Assembly: GCA_963971405.1 (NCBI GenBank)
Contig: OZ020485.1
Location: 11,718,001-11,782,000, forward strand
Length of the DNA stretch: 64,000 bases
From: Psococerastis gibbosa
Taxonomy: Eukaryota; Arthropoda; Insecta; Psocodea; Psocidae
Direction of reading: 5' to 3'
Shown here: positions 11,601-23,755 of the stretch, in pieces
Layout: each line of letters begins with the position of its first letter
How positions within the stretch are numbered: the first letter of the stretch is position 1
Made by a program: the position numbers and the translations under genes
Notes under the pieces: model-generated
Databases searched by the model: none
The model's input: the letters and a program-made list of their open reading frames with translations, nothing else
What the model was told of the DNA's origin: nothing

Positions 11601-11787
11601 TCCCTATAGCAGCTTGCTAAGCCACAGACTCACTATTACAGCGTATACACATCAGAAAACACGTATTCCCATGGGCCCTGTGCTTCAGTATTATTATATT
11701 GATCCGATTTCGATACAGAGTGTACACTACAATAAAATTATATACCGCAAGGCTTCAGTCAACCCGTGTGCGGTTTCGCTTTTGGAT
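8691..11787. other. Gene-free AT-rich stretch with two small fold-back elements
   Basis: No exon-like open frame. 9484-9571 is a small palindrome (TTAGGCCCGATCCGACGACC and its complement) that may be a MITE bounded by TTA/TAA. 9592-9945 has inverted ends (TAAGGGCTAGATTTCAA, TTGAAATCTGTCCTTTAA) related to the fold-back element at 60397-61217. 11519-11533 is a poly-C run. The rest holds nothing recognised. Confidence 0.5.
9592..9945. mobile_element. Fold-back element, second copy of the 60397-61217 family
   Basis: Ends TAAGGGCTAGATTTCAA and GAAATCTGTCCTTTAA are inverted repeats, and the interior shares TTAATTTATCGTTGCACAGC and an ATGCAAGCTTTC segment with the copy at 60397. Non-coding. Confidence 0.65.
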
Positions 11788-11918
11788 AAGGCGCTTATTC
11801 CACATACGTCAATAGTCAATAGTAAATGTGGTATTGATATTTTTAATGTCTTTAATGTCTGCTACCACGTCAATACCACATTTGCTATTGACTGTTGACG
11901 TAGGTGGAATAAGCGCCT
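11788..11918. mobile_element. Palindromic MITE, ATTCCACC family
   Basis: Perfect terminal arms AGGCGCTTATTCCAC and GTGGAATAAGCGCCT; the arms pair inward through TACGTCAATAGT. This copy has the best preserved ends of the family. Confidence 0.88.
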
Positions 11919-12283
11919 ATACATGTAATTCAATCGCAGTACAAATAGTTAAATAATTATTGGTTCGTCGTAGTTAATCAATTCAGGTTAGTTGTATCAG
12001 TTTGCTATAATAGGTAGTTAGTTAACAGTAATCATTATAATTAAAAAAGAAAAAAAAGATCAGCAGTCCTGTCATTGAAAAGAGTGGATCACTTACCTGA
12101 GGGTATAATTGATTGCTTCGGCGGTAAATTGAACATTACGTGACGGTTCTTCTTTTGCTGAGAAGCTAACGCCAAGGCATGGCTTTACTTACATCGAAGT
12201 AAAGTACCAGTTAATTTTTCTGGCTTCTGGCGATGAAAAGTAATCAAGGCACTGTCAAAGATAAAATAGATCAGGTATGTCAT

Positions 12284-12445
12284 TTAAATAAATAAATATT
12301 GACTTTTTATTCTATTACTAAACCAACCTAGCGGAGTTAGGGCTATAAAGCCCTCTCTTACACTCAACTACAAAGACCCGGGACCGCCTGCTGTACATGC
12401 CCTCCGAAGCATGGAGAGAAATTGTAGCAAGTATGGGACATGTTG
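12284..12445 (-). mobile_element. SINE-1 (tRNA-derived), head truncated
   Basis: Read on the minus strand: SINE-1 body with the AAGAGAGGGCTTTATAGCCC segment and CGCTAGGTTGG, then the 3' AT-rich tail of TTTATT repeats. The tRNA-like head with A and B boxes has been lost. Confidence 0.85.
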
Positions 12446-13123
12446 CTGAATGTATTTTTCATAACCTAAGTAAGTCAGGTGCGCGGTGAAAAGAGAGCTG
12501 TGTTTAGCTTGTTATTGTCATTGGTCTGTGATCTCTATTGAACATAAACCCTTCTCGATGGTTCTGCTAAACAAGCGCAGTTCATTATGTTGTCTTAGCT
12601 TGGTTTTTGGAAAAGAACCTCACGTGATAATGCGTCAATCCACTCGATGAATGTCTATGGGCAATGTTTATTACATCGTCCCTGGTGCCCCATGACATTG
12701 ATACTAATTTTATTAAGAGTATTAGAAAGCAGTAGATTCTTTTAACCCTTGTATTTTAACCTATTACGTTTCTTGAAATTTTCAAAATTTAATTTTAAAA
12801 TTTTTATAGTGTAGTGTTGTAATGTCAGTCAAGGATATTTATTTGCCGTTGCTTATTTTTTATAGACGCAATGAGGCCGGGTTATGTAGATACATTGTAT
12901 AAGGCTGCTATTTTGTTTTTCGTAGGAGGGACTTCCCATAACGTACATTTTGTATGTATGTGTATTACTAGTATAGTAGAATGTTCTTGGTTACTGTATA
13001 ATTGTTTTCAACATGGTTTGTTTTTAAAACCTATAATTATTGTACCGGTAGTCACTAAACTAACTTTGAATTATTTTAATCTTGGGGACTATCGGCTACT
13101 ATTAATAAAGGCCGGAGTCCGGT
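12446..13123. other. No recognisable feature
   Basis: AT-rich DNA with stop codons in all frames beyond short runs. The open stretch at 12871-13125 has no recognised motif or splice context. Confidence 0.4.
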
Positions 13124-13347
13124 GAGGAAGCAGTAGAATCCCGGCTGTCGGCGTTCCGTCAACATCTGCAGTCGACACCATCAGTGGTACTACGTAGATA
13201 TCTAAGATTGTATCTCGGAAGCTTAATAGCGGACGACATCTTCAGTAGCACTGAGCCTACGAGATACAATCTTAGAAGTCTATATCACTGAATATGTCGA
13301 CGGCAGATGTTTGACGAAACGTTTGGAAGTACACCTACTGCATCATC
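13124..13347. mobile_element. Fold-back MITE, GAAGCAGTAGAATCC family
   Basis: Ends GAGGAAGCAGTAGAATCCCG and ACCTACTGCATCATC are inverted, and the interior segments CTAAGATTGTATCTCGGA and ACGAGATACAATCTTAG pair perfectly over 14 nt. Copy diverged relative to 14997-15200. Confidence 0.8.
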
Positions 13348-14054
13348 ATATATGGACTACTCCTATATATAGGTAAGTTGTGACCAAGAGCGCGAAAATG
13401 TAGGAAGAACCTCAAATGCATTGTAGAAATTAGACGTTCATCACTATTCCTTATTGTTTGTGCAATGTCCATTACGCCATTGTGATTATGGAGATTTAAC
13501 ACTCCAACCCTTTTATTATTGAAGTAGATACGGTACCTTATATTTATAGTTTAATAGCTGCTAATGATTTTTTGTATTGTGACTTATTGTTTAAAATAAG
13601 CAAACGAATTTTCTAAAGTTAACACGTTAGTAATACAATTTAAGGTAACATGCTGTGGAAAAATGGTATTTGAGCAAAATAAATTGGAACTAACTATCTG
13701 TCCCATTTGTTACTTCTGCCTTTCATTGCGTTTTTTATGTTGTTTTGCGCCAAAGTAACCAAGCAATCTAAATGGGAATAACTGTTGATGGCTCGTGAAC
13801 CTGGTCCGGTTGAGGTTACCAGGTTGCAACCAAGTCAAACTTTTCGCTTGAAATAGTGTACACATATACCCAACAAACACACAGATATACAAAATAACGT
13901 TATAGTTTTTATAAAGTACAGTAGGATTAGCCTAACATTTTTCTTCGATTATTGGGGTAGAAAGAATGCATGGTAGCTTACGTATTTAAAATTGATGTAG
14001 GTACCTATAAAATCTAGTGAATATCAGTGCAGGCTATTTTCAATAAGACTTACT

Positions 14055-14198
14055 TAGGCGGAGATTCCACCAACGTCAATAGTGATAGTAAATGTTTTTT
14101 GACGTGGTAGCAAACATTTTTAGACAGTCTAAAAATGTCTGCTACCACGTCAAAAAACATTTACTATCACCATTGACGTTGGTGGAATCCCCGCCTTA
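14055..14198. mobile_element. Palindromic MITE, ATTCCACC family, flanked by TTA
   Basis: A nearly perfect 144-bp hairpin, with arms GGCGGAGATTCCACCAACGT and ACGTTGGTGGAATCCCCGCC. TTA lies immediately outside both ends, consistent with a 3-bp TWA target duplication as made by PIF/Harbinger-type transposases; that class is inferred. Confidence 0.88.
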
Positions 14199-14996
14199 GA
14201 CTGTCACCTGTTTTGATTGTTTGCATGGTATTCATAATACAATAGGATAATATAGGTAGATCTTGTTTCAGCACTTTGTAAGCTTATGGTGTTTCAATAT
14301 GATGCATGATTAAAATATGGGTTTGTTGGGTGCATCAACGTACAGTAACTTACAGTATATACGAATACTTGTGAATTTCAGAGCTTCCTTGGTAACTTCG
14401 TGGAACTTGGGTACTGTAGCATGTTAGGTCTAGAAGGATTCATAATTTCAATTATTCAATGATCCAAGAAGGAGACAACTAACACTCCGTTACGACATAA
14501 ACCGACCGAATGGCGCGCATTACAAAACAGGAAGTTACGCTGCCACACCCTACAGGTAAAAATTGAGAGCGGGCAAAATTTCTTTTTTAACATTTTTCTA
14601 TATACTATTAAAAACACATTTTCGAAGTTTTTATAAATATTCATGGACTGTCCCTGGATTCCGAGGCATAAAGCTTACGGCACTCCACTATTCCCCACAC
14701 TCTCAAACACAAACTATAAGAAACTGGGCAACCTCGATGTCCGGTGCATTCCAGATAGCAGTTTGTCAAACCATCGCCACCGCCTATCACAAACCAACAC
14801 CAAACGCAAATGTCCGCAAGGATCCAGCGCCTTAAATAAAATTATATTTTCATTTATGCCTTTTGAACTCGGCTGCTTCATAGTTTTTGGTCTACCTGCT
14901 CGAGCTCAGCAACGGGCAGCATTAGCGTAGGTACTCCCCTCCCGCAGCAAGACTCGCCTGTAGCTGTTACGTTTATTGTTAATTTATTTTCATGTA

Positions 14997-15200
14997 GATG
15001 ACGCAGTAGAATCCGGGATGATAGGCCGTGGTCGTTCTGAAAGCGTACTTCCAAACGTTTCTGCAACATCTGTGGTCGACATCTTCAGTGGAAGTACGTA
15101 GACTTCTAAGATTGTATCTCGGAGGCTTAGCAGCTGAGTTTGGAAGTACGCTTTCAGAACAACCACGGCCTATCATCCCTTATTCTACTGCTTCATCACG
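14997..15200. mobile_element. Fold-back MITE, GAAGCAGTAGAATCC family
   Basis: Arms GATGATAGGCCGTGGTCGTT and AACCACGGCCTATCATCCCT, then AGCGTACTTCCAAAC on both strands. Ends in ACGCAGTAGAATCC and TTCTACTGCTTCATCACG. About 204 bp, non-coding. Confidence 0.87.
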
Positions 15201-15302
15201 TAACTCTAATCGTGAAAGACTGTAATTATATTATTTTCGTATTAATAATTTCCGCAACGGGAAGACATGCATACTTGTCACAATTAACTGACACAGTACT
15301 CA

Positions 15303-15640
15303 CCGTGGTCGAGTGATTAGAGAGCTCAGAGCTTGCATTTTAATCGGGAGAACGGTAGTTCGAATCCTCAAGGGAATCGGATTTACTCAACAATTCAGAG
15401 TAGAATACAAGAGCAATGAGTCAATTGTCCAGAAACCATCAATCCTTTTTCAGAACTTAGCCTGATGATGGGAGTAGCACGCACTCCCGATACGTCGCCC
15501 CCTTCCCCTGACAAAGGGCTCCGCCATAATTGTTCGATGACTATGGGGCCCATGCCAACACAGCAGCCAGTGTATATGTCCAAATAACCCTTTGATAAAT
15601 AGTATTACACCATTGCCATTAACCTTTACCAATGGCTCGT
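15303..15640 (+). mobile_element. SINE-3, full length with tRNA-like head
   Basis: The head has an A-box-like TGGTCGAGTGATTAG and a B-box-like AGTTCGAATCC spaced as in a Ser/Leu-type tRNA. The body contains CTGATGATGGGAGTAGCAC, then CCCTGACAAAGGGCTCCGCC, and ends CCATTAACCTTTACCAATGG. Other copies are at 44341-44681 (minus) and, rearranged, at 7905 and 62363. Confidence 0.83.
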
Positions 15641-15884
15641 ATAAGCCACCAAGGAGTAGTTAACGTCCGTGCGGGAGCAGTTTAAAATTTAAATGTACCA
15701 CTACAGAGCTGAGGAGGGAATGACAAATTCATAAAATCCACTGAACTCCCCTCCACCCCAATAGCACACATCTTTTCATCTCAGGGGGCTATTTACAAAA
15801 TATAAGACTAGCTTCCCCCCAAATAAATTCTTGTAATGTCAAGAATATCCCAATTACCAAATTAAGGAGTTTAATCATAGATAG

Positions 15885-16409
15885 ATGTATGGTATATTGT
15901 AGCCATTATTAATGTTAACAAAACGAAATAGGTCGCCCTTGATAGTTTGGTTCAGGGGGTAAAAAAATAAAAAAGACTCAATATTCATGAAAAATTACTA
16001 AAAAATAATTCTTCTGCGGAACCTTTCTACTGATGCTTTCTAACTTGAGGTATGTTTTAGGTGTTAAATAGAGTAATAAAACCGCACAGGTTGCTTTCCC
16101 AAACAAAGATTTGGGTTTGTACAAAATAAATATTTTTTTTTGAAGAAATTATGGATATTTTATGCCCCAATACATAGCATAGCATACCCTGCCACTATTA
16201 CAATGTTGTATCGTATTATATTGGTCTGCCCATTCTTGAGTATGCCATCGTCCCATCGACCAATTCAGTTCTTTGGGATAGGGAAACTCGAAATTTAGAC
16301 CTAAATCTAAATTTAACCCTGTTACAATTATTCACCAAAGAACTATTACAGTACCTATCCTAATTGATAAATAGGAAATCATGTACGAGTTCACTCGTAC
16401 CGGTTCTTT
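15885..16409 (+). mobile_element. HINE-like element, 5' truncated
   Basis: Matches the right two thirds of the 45060-45920 element (CTTGATAGTTTGGTTCAGGG, AGGTATGTTTTAGGTGTTAA) and ends with the 18-nt perfect hairpin GTACGAGTTCACTCGTAC then CGGTTCTTT. Confidence 0.8.
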
Positions 16410-16559
16410 CATATATACTACTCTCGGCATCACTATATTTGTATGCATTGCAATTAGTAATCCATTCTCATATAAATTATCCCATATACAAAAACTTCTG
16501 AATGAAACCTGACACACCATTTACCCAAATTAATTTATTTTCTATTCTATTTAATTTTT

Positions 16560-16815
16560 GGTCCCCCAAGCATCCCCATTGGGGGTTGGATCCCTGGGAG
16601 GGGTCGCGCACGCCGCCTTTTTGCTTCGCGTTTGGCAAACTTTCGGCCGGCAGTCAGTCTCTCAGTTGTTCTGAACGGTGTGGACGGACCGTTCGGTTTC
16701 CGGCGTTCGAAGTCCACGTATCAAGTGTTGTCAACCAGTGTACCTGCGTGTGTGCTCCTATCACTACTGATATTGTGTCCGGTTTGCGAACCTGTATTTT
16801 TTTCATTTTTGGTAA
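16560..16815 (+). other. GC-rich possible first exon ending at a consensus splice donor
   Basis: A 250-bp GC/CpG-rich island in AT-rich surroundings (TGGGAGGGGTCGCGCACGCC, TTTCGGCCGGCAGTC) ending TTTTTG|GTAAGTTA near 16811. Two overlapping open frames cross it, but neither encodes a recognised domain. This resembles a 5' UTR/first exon with promoter, not a coding exon. No matching downstream exon was found. Confidence 0.35.
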
Positions 16816-17289
16816 GTTAAGCTGCAGTTGAGCAATGCTGAGAATTGTTCCATCTGTTACAATTTATTGTTGTCATTGTGTGAAATATGGTTTTATTGTT
16901 AGTTGTTTTCCTATTAAAACCTAATTCATTTTTAATTTACGGCTACCTATAGCGTTGGCTATTCAATGCTTTGTGTTTTCATTTGAAACTTCATTGAATA
17001 GACTATGAATTAAAATAATAAAAAATGATTAGATGTGAATTAACAAGGCGTGGCGGAAAGACAGAGCCTGTGATATTGTGTGAGAAAATTAATTAGAAAC
17101 AACCGGGTGAGAAAAGCCTTCCTGGTACAGTCTAATTTCCCATGAAAATATCGATAGTTGATGAGCAATCTTTGGGGAATAAGTCATTAGAAGAAGAGTT
17201 CCTCTACTCCCACTTTTGATACGCAACTTCTTGTGGTGGGCTCTTGAAAGCTGTATTGTTTATCTTTTCGTGTGACACAAGAGCTGAGT

Positions 17290-17335
17290 AATAGAACCCA
17301 TACGAGTGAATTCGTACATGATTTCCTATTGTAAC
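17290..17335 (-). mobile_element. Isolated 3' end of the HINE-like element
   Basis: Minus-strand reading gives AATAGGAAATCATGTACGAA then TTCACTCGTATGGGTTCT, the hairpin and tail seen at 16366-16409, with mutations. Confidence 0.6.
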
Positions 17336-17639
17336 ACTGTACTGTATGTGGTTAAAATGGCCTAATATAATTTTTCAATATATAAATTAGTATAGGTACC
17401 GTACTAGATAATTATGAGTACTGCAGTTCGATCGTAAATAATCGTCCTGATGAGTTTAAATTTTGGCTGCCTCAATTTTCCATATCCTAACAGGCACGGA
17501 TCCCCCCGAGAGAAATACTAGATAGATACTAGATTTCTCAAGTAAAAGAATCGCGATATTTTTCAGGCCCCCCCCCCCCCCCGAAAACTTTCTGAACCCG
17601 TCCCTGTAGATATCCTAAAGCACTGAATTGATTAATGGG

Positions 17640-17935
17640 GCGGGCAATTGTACAGTCTATAATGGACCGCTGAATATAATATTGTACGATACAATTAAAA
17701 ATGGGTACGGATTATCCATAATTAATTTAAAAAATCTTTTTTTATAAAAAAAAAAATTAAAACTGCTTGGAAAACCTTTGTTACTCTGTTTAGCACCCAC
17801 AACATACCTAAAGATAGAAAGCATCGATAGATAGGTTCATCAGAAAATTTATTTTTAAGTAATATTTCATTAAAATTTAACCTTTGTTTTTTTGCGCCAA
17901 ACTATTAAGGGGGGAGCGACCTTGTAGGGTTTGTT
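17640..17935 (-). mobile_element. HINE-like element, internal fragment
   Basis: Minus strand carries the GCTCCCCCCTTAATAGTTTG and GTATGTTGTGGGTGCTAAAC segments of the family in order; both ends are missing. A poly-C run lies just before it at 17569-17582. Confidence 0.65.
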
Positions 17936-18035
17936 CACATTAGAAGCAACTAGGCTACATTATTTTTATGTGATTAAAAAAAAAGTGGTTGGAGCTGTTT
18001 TTTAGAAATAATTTTTCTATAGGTAGCTGTTTTTT

Positions 18036-18260
18036 GTATTAAACAAACAATACAAAAACTTAGTGTTTTAGCAAAACTTGTTATTCTACTACTTAATTAG
18101 AATTATTAAAACCCAAATAATCGTTAAAAAATTAACTTTGTCCAACTTTGTTACAAGTTGTAAAAGTTGTTAGTATAAAACCCTTTTTTATACTAACTTA
18201 TACTTTATACCAATGACTTTGCAAAAGTACAATATAACTAAAGGAAATTAATAATTAGTC
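18036..18260 (+). repeat. Diverged relative of the 2891/24395 palindromic insert
   Basis: TTAAACAAACAATACAAAAA followed by CTTAGTGTTTTAGCAAAACT and AAACCCAAATAATCGTT copies the left arm of the 24395-24671 element with many changes. No complete fold-back or target duplication could be seen. Confidence 0.5.
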
Positions 18261-19449
18261 GATCAGCAGGATTATAAGGCATTCGTGACAAACGTGACGT
18301 GACGTTACACTTATATGGTGTGGTCACAAGCACGCGTCAATTTTTGAAATGTGGCCGTTACTAACACCGATTAGTCATAGTTAAGGGAATCAATTTTTAC
18401 AAGAAACGAAGTTCCATAACTGCTGTTTATCGCTGTTAGTGTCGGCCGCACACGATGCATCTAAATGCAGAGGAACATTTTTTTTCTATTTATGTAGTCT
18501 TTAATGATAGCTCTACTGTCGACGACATTTTTTTGAAATTTTGCTTTGCCTAAATAACGGATTGTTAGGTTGTCTTCTAATGTTCTGCCCATACTGAGAA
18601 GGCGAATTTCTTCGTCGTTCCATAATCTACTAGTAGACCTAATTTGTGTGTCGTTTGATGATAACTTAATCTGAAATTAAAAATGTAAGCATGACAATTT
18701 TAGAATGGAAAATGCTACTCTAAAATTGTTCTGTTTGTATGTTTTTTAACCCCGGGTTAACCCTATCATTACCAAACGGCATGGTAGGCAATAAGTCAAG
18801 AAGACAATTTTAATTGTGCCTCACCATCATGACTAACGAATGCAATTAGCTAAGTAACGAATTAGCTAATGAAAAAAATTAATTAATTAAATTATGCGTA
18901 CAAGCTTTGAGACCTAGTAAGTTAAAGTCTGGCATACATGTGAGCTATATGGTCCGCAACAGTCCAGTTGGTAGACACTGTTCGGAACAGGACTATGAAA
19001 TAGATAATCGAGGTTCGAAACTGGATATAAATGAAAAAACTGTCCCACCGGAGCTATTGTACCTATGTGTAATGGACTGTTGCGGCTGCCGGGCATGTCG
19101 CTGACCTCATCATCCAAAATATATGGTCAAGCGAGAGTCCTCAGGGCTAAACCCTCATTTGTGTTGACGTGCCGGGGAGTTTTTTTTTAGGCTCAAGGTA
19201 TGGGTGTAGTAGCAATCCCTGCAGATTTATGATGTGAGTGAATGAATAACGACTTCATTGTAATACTTGGCGAACAATAAGACTATAAAGTCTTTTTTTC
19301 ATGTTAACCATAACATAATAACATTACATAGTAATATATAACTTAAATTATGGAATATAAAAAGGGGGAAGGAAGGTGATATAGGAGGGGGGGAAAGAGG
19401 GGTCCATTGTTTGTACTGCTACGAGGCCAGGTATCGGGATGTGCATATT
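18261..19449. other. No recognisable gene
   Basis: AT-rich with one small inverted pair near 18690-18730 (ACAATTTTAGAATGG and its complement). The open frame at 18907-19104 has no splice or domain support. 18940-19180 looks like further tRNA-like repeat debris (AGTTGGTAGACACTGTTCGG and GAGGTTCGAAACTGG). Confidence 0.4.
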
Positions 19450-19673
19450 ATAAAATAAATAAATAAATATTGACTTTTTTGTTCTATTACGATGCCAACC
19501 TAGCGGAGTTAGGGCTACAAAGCCCTCTCTTACACTCAACTAGGAAGACCCAGGGCCGCCTGCTTTAAATGCCCTCCGAAGCATGGCCAGAAAATGTAGC
19601 AAGTGTGGCACTCGAACCAACAACCTTTCGGGTGAAAGTCTGAGCCTGTACCACTACTCTACATGTCCTGACA
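19450..19673 (-). mobile_element. SINE-1 (tRNA-derived), full length
   Basis: Minus-strand head TGTCAGGACATGTAGAGTAG gives an A box. B-box region TTGGTTCGAGTGCC is mutated at one base. The body AGGGCTTTGTAGCCCTAACT and the AT-rich TTTATTTATTTATT tail are intact. Confidence 0.88.
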
Positions 19674-19849
19674 TATACATTGGTACAATTGTAAAATTAT
19701 TACAATAGTAGCGGTTGTTTGTGTTCCGGATCTGCTTCTATACTTCCTCTCCCCCTCCTACCTTGCCTTCTACAAAATCATATATATTTTTAGAATGAAA
19801 TCAATGTTATAAAATAAAGTACGCGTAAATGTTGTTATTTATTTTTATT

Positions 19850-20036
19850 ATTTATTATTATTATTATTAATTATTATTAATTATTATTAATTATATTTAT
19901 ATCTTGCAGAGCCACTGCACTATGATCGCTCGATAAGCGGAAGCTTGAGCGTGATAATGCTGATTAATAACAAATTGTTGTTCTCAATATATGCACCTTG
20001 TCCGGGGTTACCGGTCAAGGAAAAAAGTGAAAGTGA

Positions 20037-20081
<45 letters not shown>

Positions 20082-20085
20082 GGAG
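19850..20085. repeat. (ATT)n microsatellites
   Basis: An ATT-rich tract at 19850-19895 and a pure run of about 14 ATT units at 20038-20081. Confidence 0.9.
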
Positions 20086-20444
20086 GGCTTTTCATGGACG
20101 TAGCCTTGTAGTGGCCCATTGAACCTTACCCTGCCAACGACGCCATCGGTTTTCATTATTGGTATTGTTTCCGAATGAATTTCTAGCCATTGGCAAACTA
20201 ATGGTCCTCGATGTCAACCCACACCGACTACAAGTGCCAATGGGCCAGCTCAAGCGCCATTGACCATTGACTGGTATATAGTGGGAATAAGTTAGTTAAG
20301 CTATAAATGAAAAATTGAAAATAATTATGTATTTCTCCATACGGTATCAGTATTTGCAGTTGATTTTCGCATGTGATATGAATATTATTTAAATACTTTT
20401 TCTAACTTATTTAATATGGGTAAAAAACATTGAAATCATTCTTC

Positions 20445-20725
20445 TTTCTTCTTTGTATGCCTCTTCCAGTGAAGATTGGTGATCATCATGGCAATTTAGA
20501 CCTCGGAGATTGCTGCTCTGGAAAGGGAAGCCGTGCTCTTGTCAGACAACTGCCTCAGGTTTTTCAACAGGGATGAATGTTCTTCTCCAGGTAGCCCCCA
20601 GCCCTTTATCGTCCCTTGGATTACTGCATGCAGAGGGCGATATATCTCGTTCCTCATCACATGGCTGAAGTATGTTAGTTTCCGTTTCTTAACCAACTCG
20701 GCTTCTGTATCCCTGCTTATTGAGG
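20445..20725 (-). pseudogene. LINE reverse-transcriptase C-terminus
   Basis: Minus strand reads RDTEAELVKKRKLTYFSHVM, then RNEIYRPLHAVIQGTIKG, KNLRQL and LSRAAISEV, the well-known tail of a non-LTR polymerase. A stop follows ISEV, yet the family sequence IAMMITNLHW continues past it. 5' truncated, as usual for LINE insertions. It abuts the HINE-like copy at 20727. Confidence 0.87.
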
Positions 20726-20726
20726 T

Positions 20727-21487
20727 CCCAGGAACCCAAAAAAGTGGTTTTTACGAAATGTCTGTCTGTCGCTCTGTCGCTCTGTCTGTGCGTCGATTTC
20801 CGGGCAAACTACACGGTCGATTTAATTGAAATTTGGCATGTTCACAAAAATCATATCTTGAGACAATTTTTATTTATTTGGGGGATAACTCAATTTTGTG
20901 GGGTTTTATTCTCAAAAAACTCCAAAAACACGTCTAAAAAAAAAATTATTTCGCAAAAACGGCTTGAACGTTTTCTTTTAAATTCACATATATTGTAGTC
21001 GTCACTAATGTCAACCAAATGCGGTGGTCGCGTGCCCCTTGATAGTTTGCTTCTGGGGTTAAAAAAATAAAAATAACCAAATTTTCATGAAAAATGACTA
21101 AAAAATAATTTTTCTGTGGAACCTTTCTATCGATGATTTCTACCTTCAGATATGTTTTAGGTGTTCAATAGAGTAACAAAACCAAACAGGAGGTTTTCCC
21201 AAAGAAAATATTTGGTTCTGGGCAAAAAATTATTTTTTGAAGAAATTAAGAATCTCATTGTTACTACTGTTACAATATATTGGTCTGTTCGTTCCAGAAT
21301 ATGCAATTGAGTTTTAAGGGGTTTTTAACATATTGAGTTGGACCTCCTCCCCTCCCCCCCCCCCCCCCCCCCCGAGGGATCAGAAATTTAACCATAGGGA
21401 AATTATTTACAATGAAATGAACCATTATGTCCATATACTACTTTATAAATTGGAAAGCATGTTCGAGTAAACTCGGACCGGTTCTTT
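20727..21487 (+). mobile_element. HINE-like element, 5' truncated, with variable poly-C
   Basis: Begins inside the family at GGTCCCAGGAACCCAAAAAA, carries the short GTCTGTC motif at 20760, TTGATAGTTTGCTTCTGGGG, a run of about 20 C around 21354-21373, and the ATAAATTGGAAAGCATGTTC end followed by CGGTTCTTT. Confidence 0.88.
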
Positions 21488-21978
21488 TATATTGTTTCCG
21501 AAAGAATTTTTGGGCCATTAGCAAACTGGTTAACGTCCTGGATGTCAACCTTCACCGGCGACAAGCGAAAATGGACAAGCTGTGACAAGCTTACCATTGG
21601 CGCAGTGTAACAGGCCGAAGCATGACTTAACCAAGTAGGCCTATAATAAAATCTACGGCATTTAAAGAGTAGCAGTCCTGGTCGTTGAGTCGGAATCGCG
21701 GTGGCCGGGTAGCAGAGAGTCGCCGGCCCTGCTGTCTTCTCATACATACGGCTATTTCCACTCCTGCCACAGTCGCCCTCGGCTGCCAAAATTCTTAAGC
21801 TCCGTCGAATTGCCCTCTGTGAGCCGTTGCGTCTATTTTGAAGGCATCACAGCTGCGCTTTGCCAAATTTTGGGTCGACATTGTTTAGAATAATAAAAAG
21901 TTTCTGACGAGCATTACTTCACAGAAAATGGCGCGGAAAATTTGAAATTTAAAATTAGAATTATGACAGTGGTAAATA

Positions 21979-22243
21979 GGCGGCTATTCCACCGGCGATT
22001 TTACTTCATATTTAATTTTGTGAATTTTGTCATTGACCTTTGTTTTATTTTAAGGAGACTATTATAAAGATAATTAACTTATCGATTATAAATTAATTTA
22101 TAATAAGTCTCTACCATATTATAACTTAATTTATAATAGATAAGTTAAGTATCTACATAACAGTCTCCTTAAGCCAGTACAAACGTCAATGACAAAATTC
22201 ACAAAATCAAATATGAAGTAAAATCGCCGGTGGAATAGCTGCC
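21979..22243. mobile_element. 265-bp palindromic MITE, GGCGGCTATTCCAC type
   Basis: Ends GGCGGCTATTCCACCGGCGA and TCGCCGGTGGAATAGCTGCC. Arms run inward through TTTTACTTCATATTT and CATTGACCTTTG to a loop near 22110. Shares only the terminal ATTCCAC motif with the shorter family. Confidence 0.88.
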
Positions 22244-23755
22244 ACACAAAGTTTGATTTGTAATTAGGATGCCCGTGGGACAACTTTTAGTAGGCCCGCG
22301 TCCTGTATTCATTTTCAATCCTGAGTTCCATTAAAACTGCAATGTTAATTTCGCAATATGATGCATAATATTAGCTCGTGCATTGATAATATGTCGCGCT
22401 TTAAACTACACCCTGCACGCTGCAATGCTCCATTGACATAGCCTATAATGCCTAAGGATAGGCAAATTAGTCGCAGTCTATCACCACAAGTCAGAAATTA
22501 ATGATGACCCTATGCTTAATGCCTTATGCGAAAGGTCGTTGGCATTGGACCTATAGGCCTGGGTCCATGAAAAGTCCTTCAAAATGAAAATATTCAATAC
22601 TCCTTGGCGCTACCAACCATCATCCAATCGAAACACCATTTAACTCGGAGGGCGTATACGCAAGCCCTAACTTGCAGTCACCCTTAAAACAAGTTAAATT
22701 ATATATAAATATTATATACAGTAACTCCTATTTAACAAAAGCACCTATAAATTTTCGGCTCTCTTTGAAATAAGAAAGCTCGAAAAGCCAATATGGGTCA
22801 ACACTCCCTCCCATGCTATGGGAGATCCACAGGCTATGAAAACAGACGAGCGAGACCATGGAAAGATAACAGAGCCATGAGACGTGACCTTAATGCTGCC
22901 ATCTGCCGGCCATTTCTCACAAATTTCGAAATCGGCGTGTAAATTTTGGATTGTTGCTGGGTCAAGGTGCGAGGAATACTAATAACGCGTTTTATCTATG
23001 GAAACGTCTTCCTCAGGGTCACTGTCTCGATGGCGACATTACCCTCTTTGAGTTTTTGCATTTTGTCAACTCTCAGCATTATTTGCATGTGATTTGTTAT
23101 CATTAAAGAGGTTATATCGTATATGTCGTATATTGTTTAAAAATAAAAATTAATAAAAATATCAAGTGGAAATATTAATCGTGGACCATTTACCCTAGAA
23201 GAAATCTTCCTCCATAGTGTGGTATAATTTTTGGTGGCCACTGGCCTGTGGTGGTTCCACGGAGGGGGCACAGGGTCATGACCCTCTTCAAGCGCCCTGA
23301 AAGGCTCCAAAATGAGACAAATTCAGTAAAAATAAATATTATTTAGCTAACAAAAAATAGGTAGTAAAAAATTTGGTACCGTAAATCGGTCCAACTTTGT
23401 TAGCAAAGGACGCCAATGATCCCTTAGAAAGCTGAATCCACCGGCACCTTAGGCCTTGACAAAATGTATGTAACGTCATTGCCAAATGCAGTTGAAATTA
23501 CGGGTCTATAGAACAGGGGTCAACATTTTTTACATGGTGCCAATTTTCACGGTTCTATAGACTCACAAACCTTCTGAAAGCCATAGATAGTGTAGGCCCT
23601 ATATTGAAATCAAATGAAGCAGAGTAAACATTTTAAAGCACAAAACCTACGTGTGCACTACTAGGGCCTAGTAAGTAAAGTAAGTCAGTCCTATTTTTCT
23701 TACTTTCTGTGGAAGAGTAGGCTTTAGCCGAGTCGAGCCACAAAAGAAGTCCTTC
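22244..23755. other. No recognisable gene
   Basis: AT-rich, short frames only. No repeat family from elsewhere in the window was recognised here. Confidence 0.4.

Noticed and set aside
14456-14930. Overlapping open frames around 14563-14930
   Set aside because: Frames of 60-95 codons on both strands with no motif or splice signals; composition matches surrounding repeat-rich DNA.
20038-20081. Possible CRISPR-like regular repeats
   Set aside because: Plain (ATT)n microsatellite; no spacers anywhere in the window, and the organism is eukaryotic.
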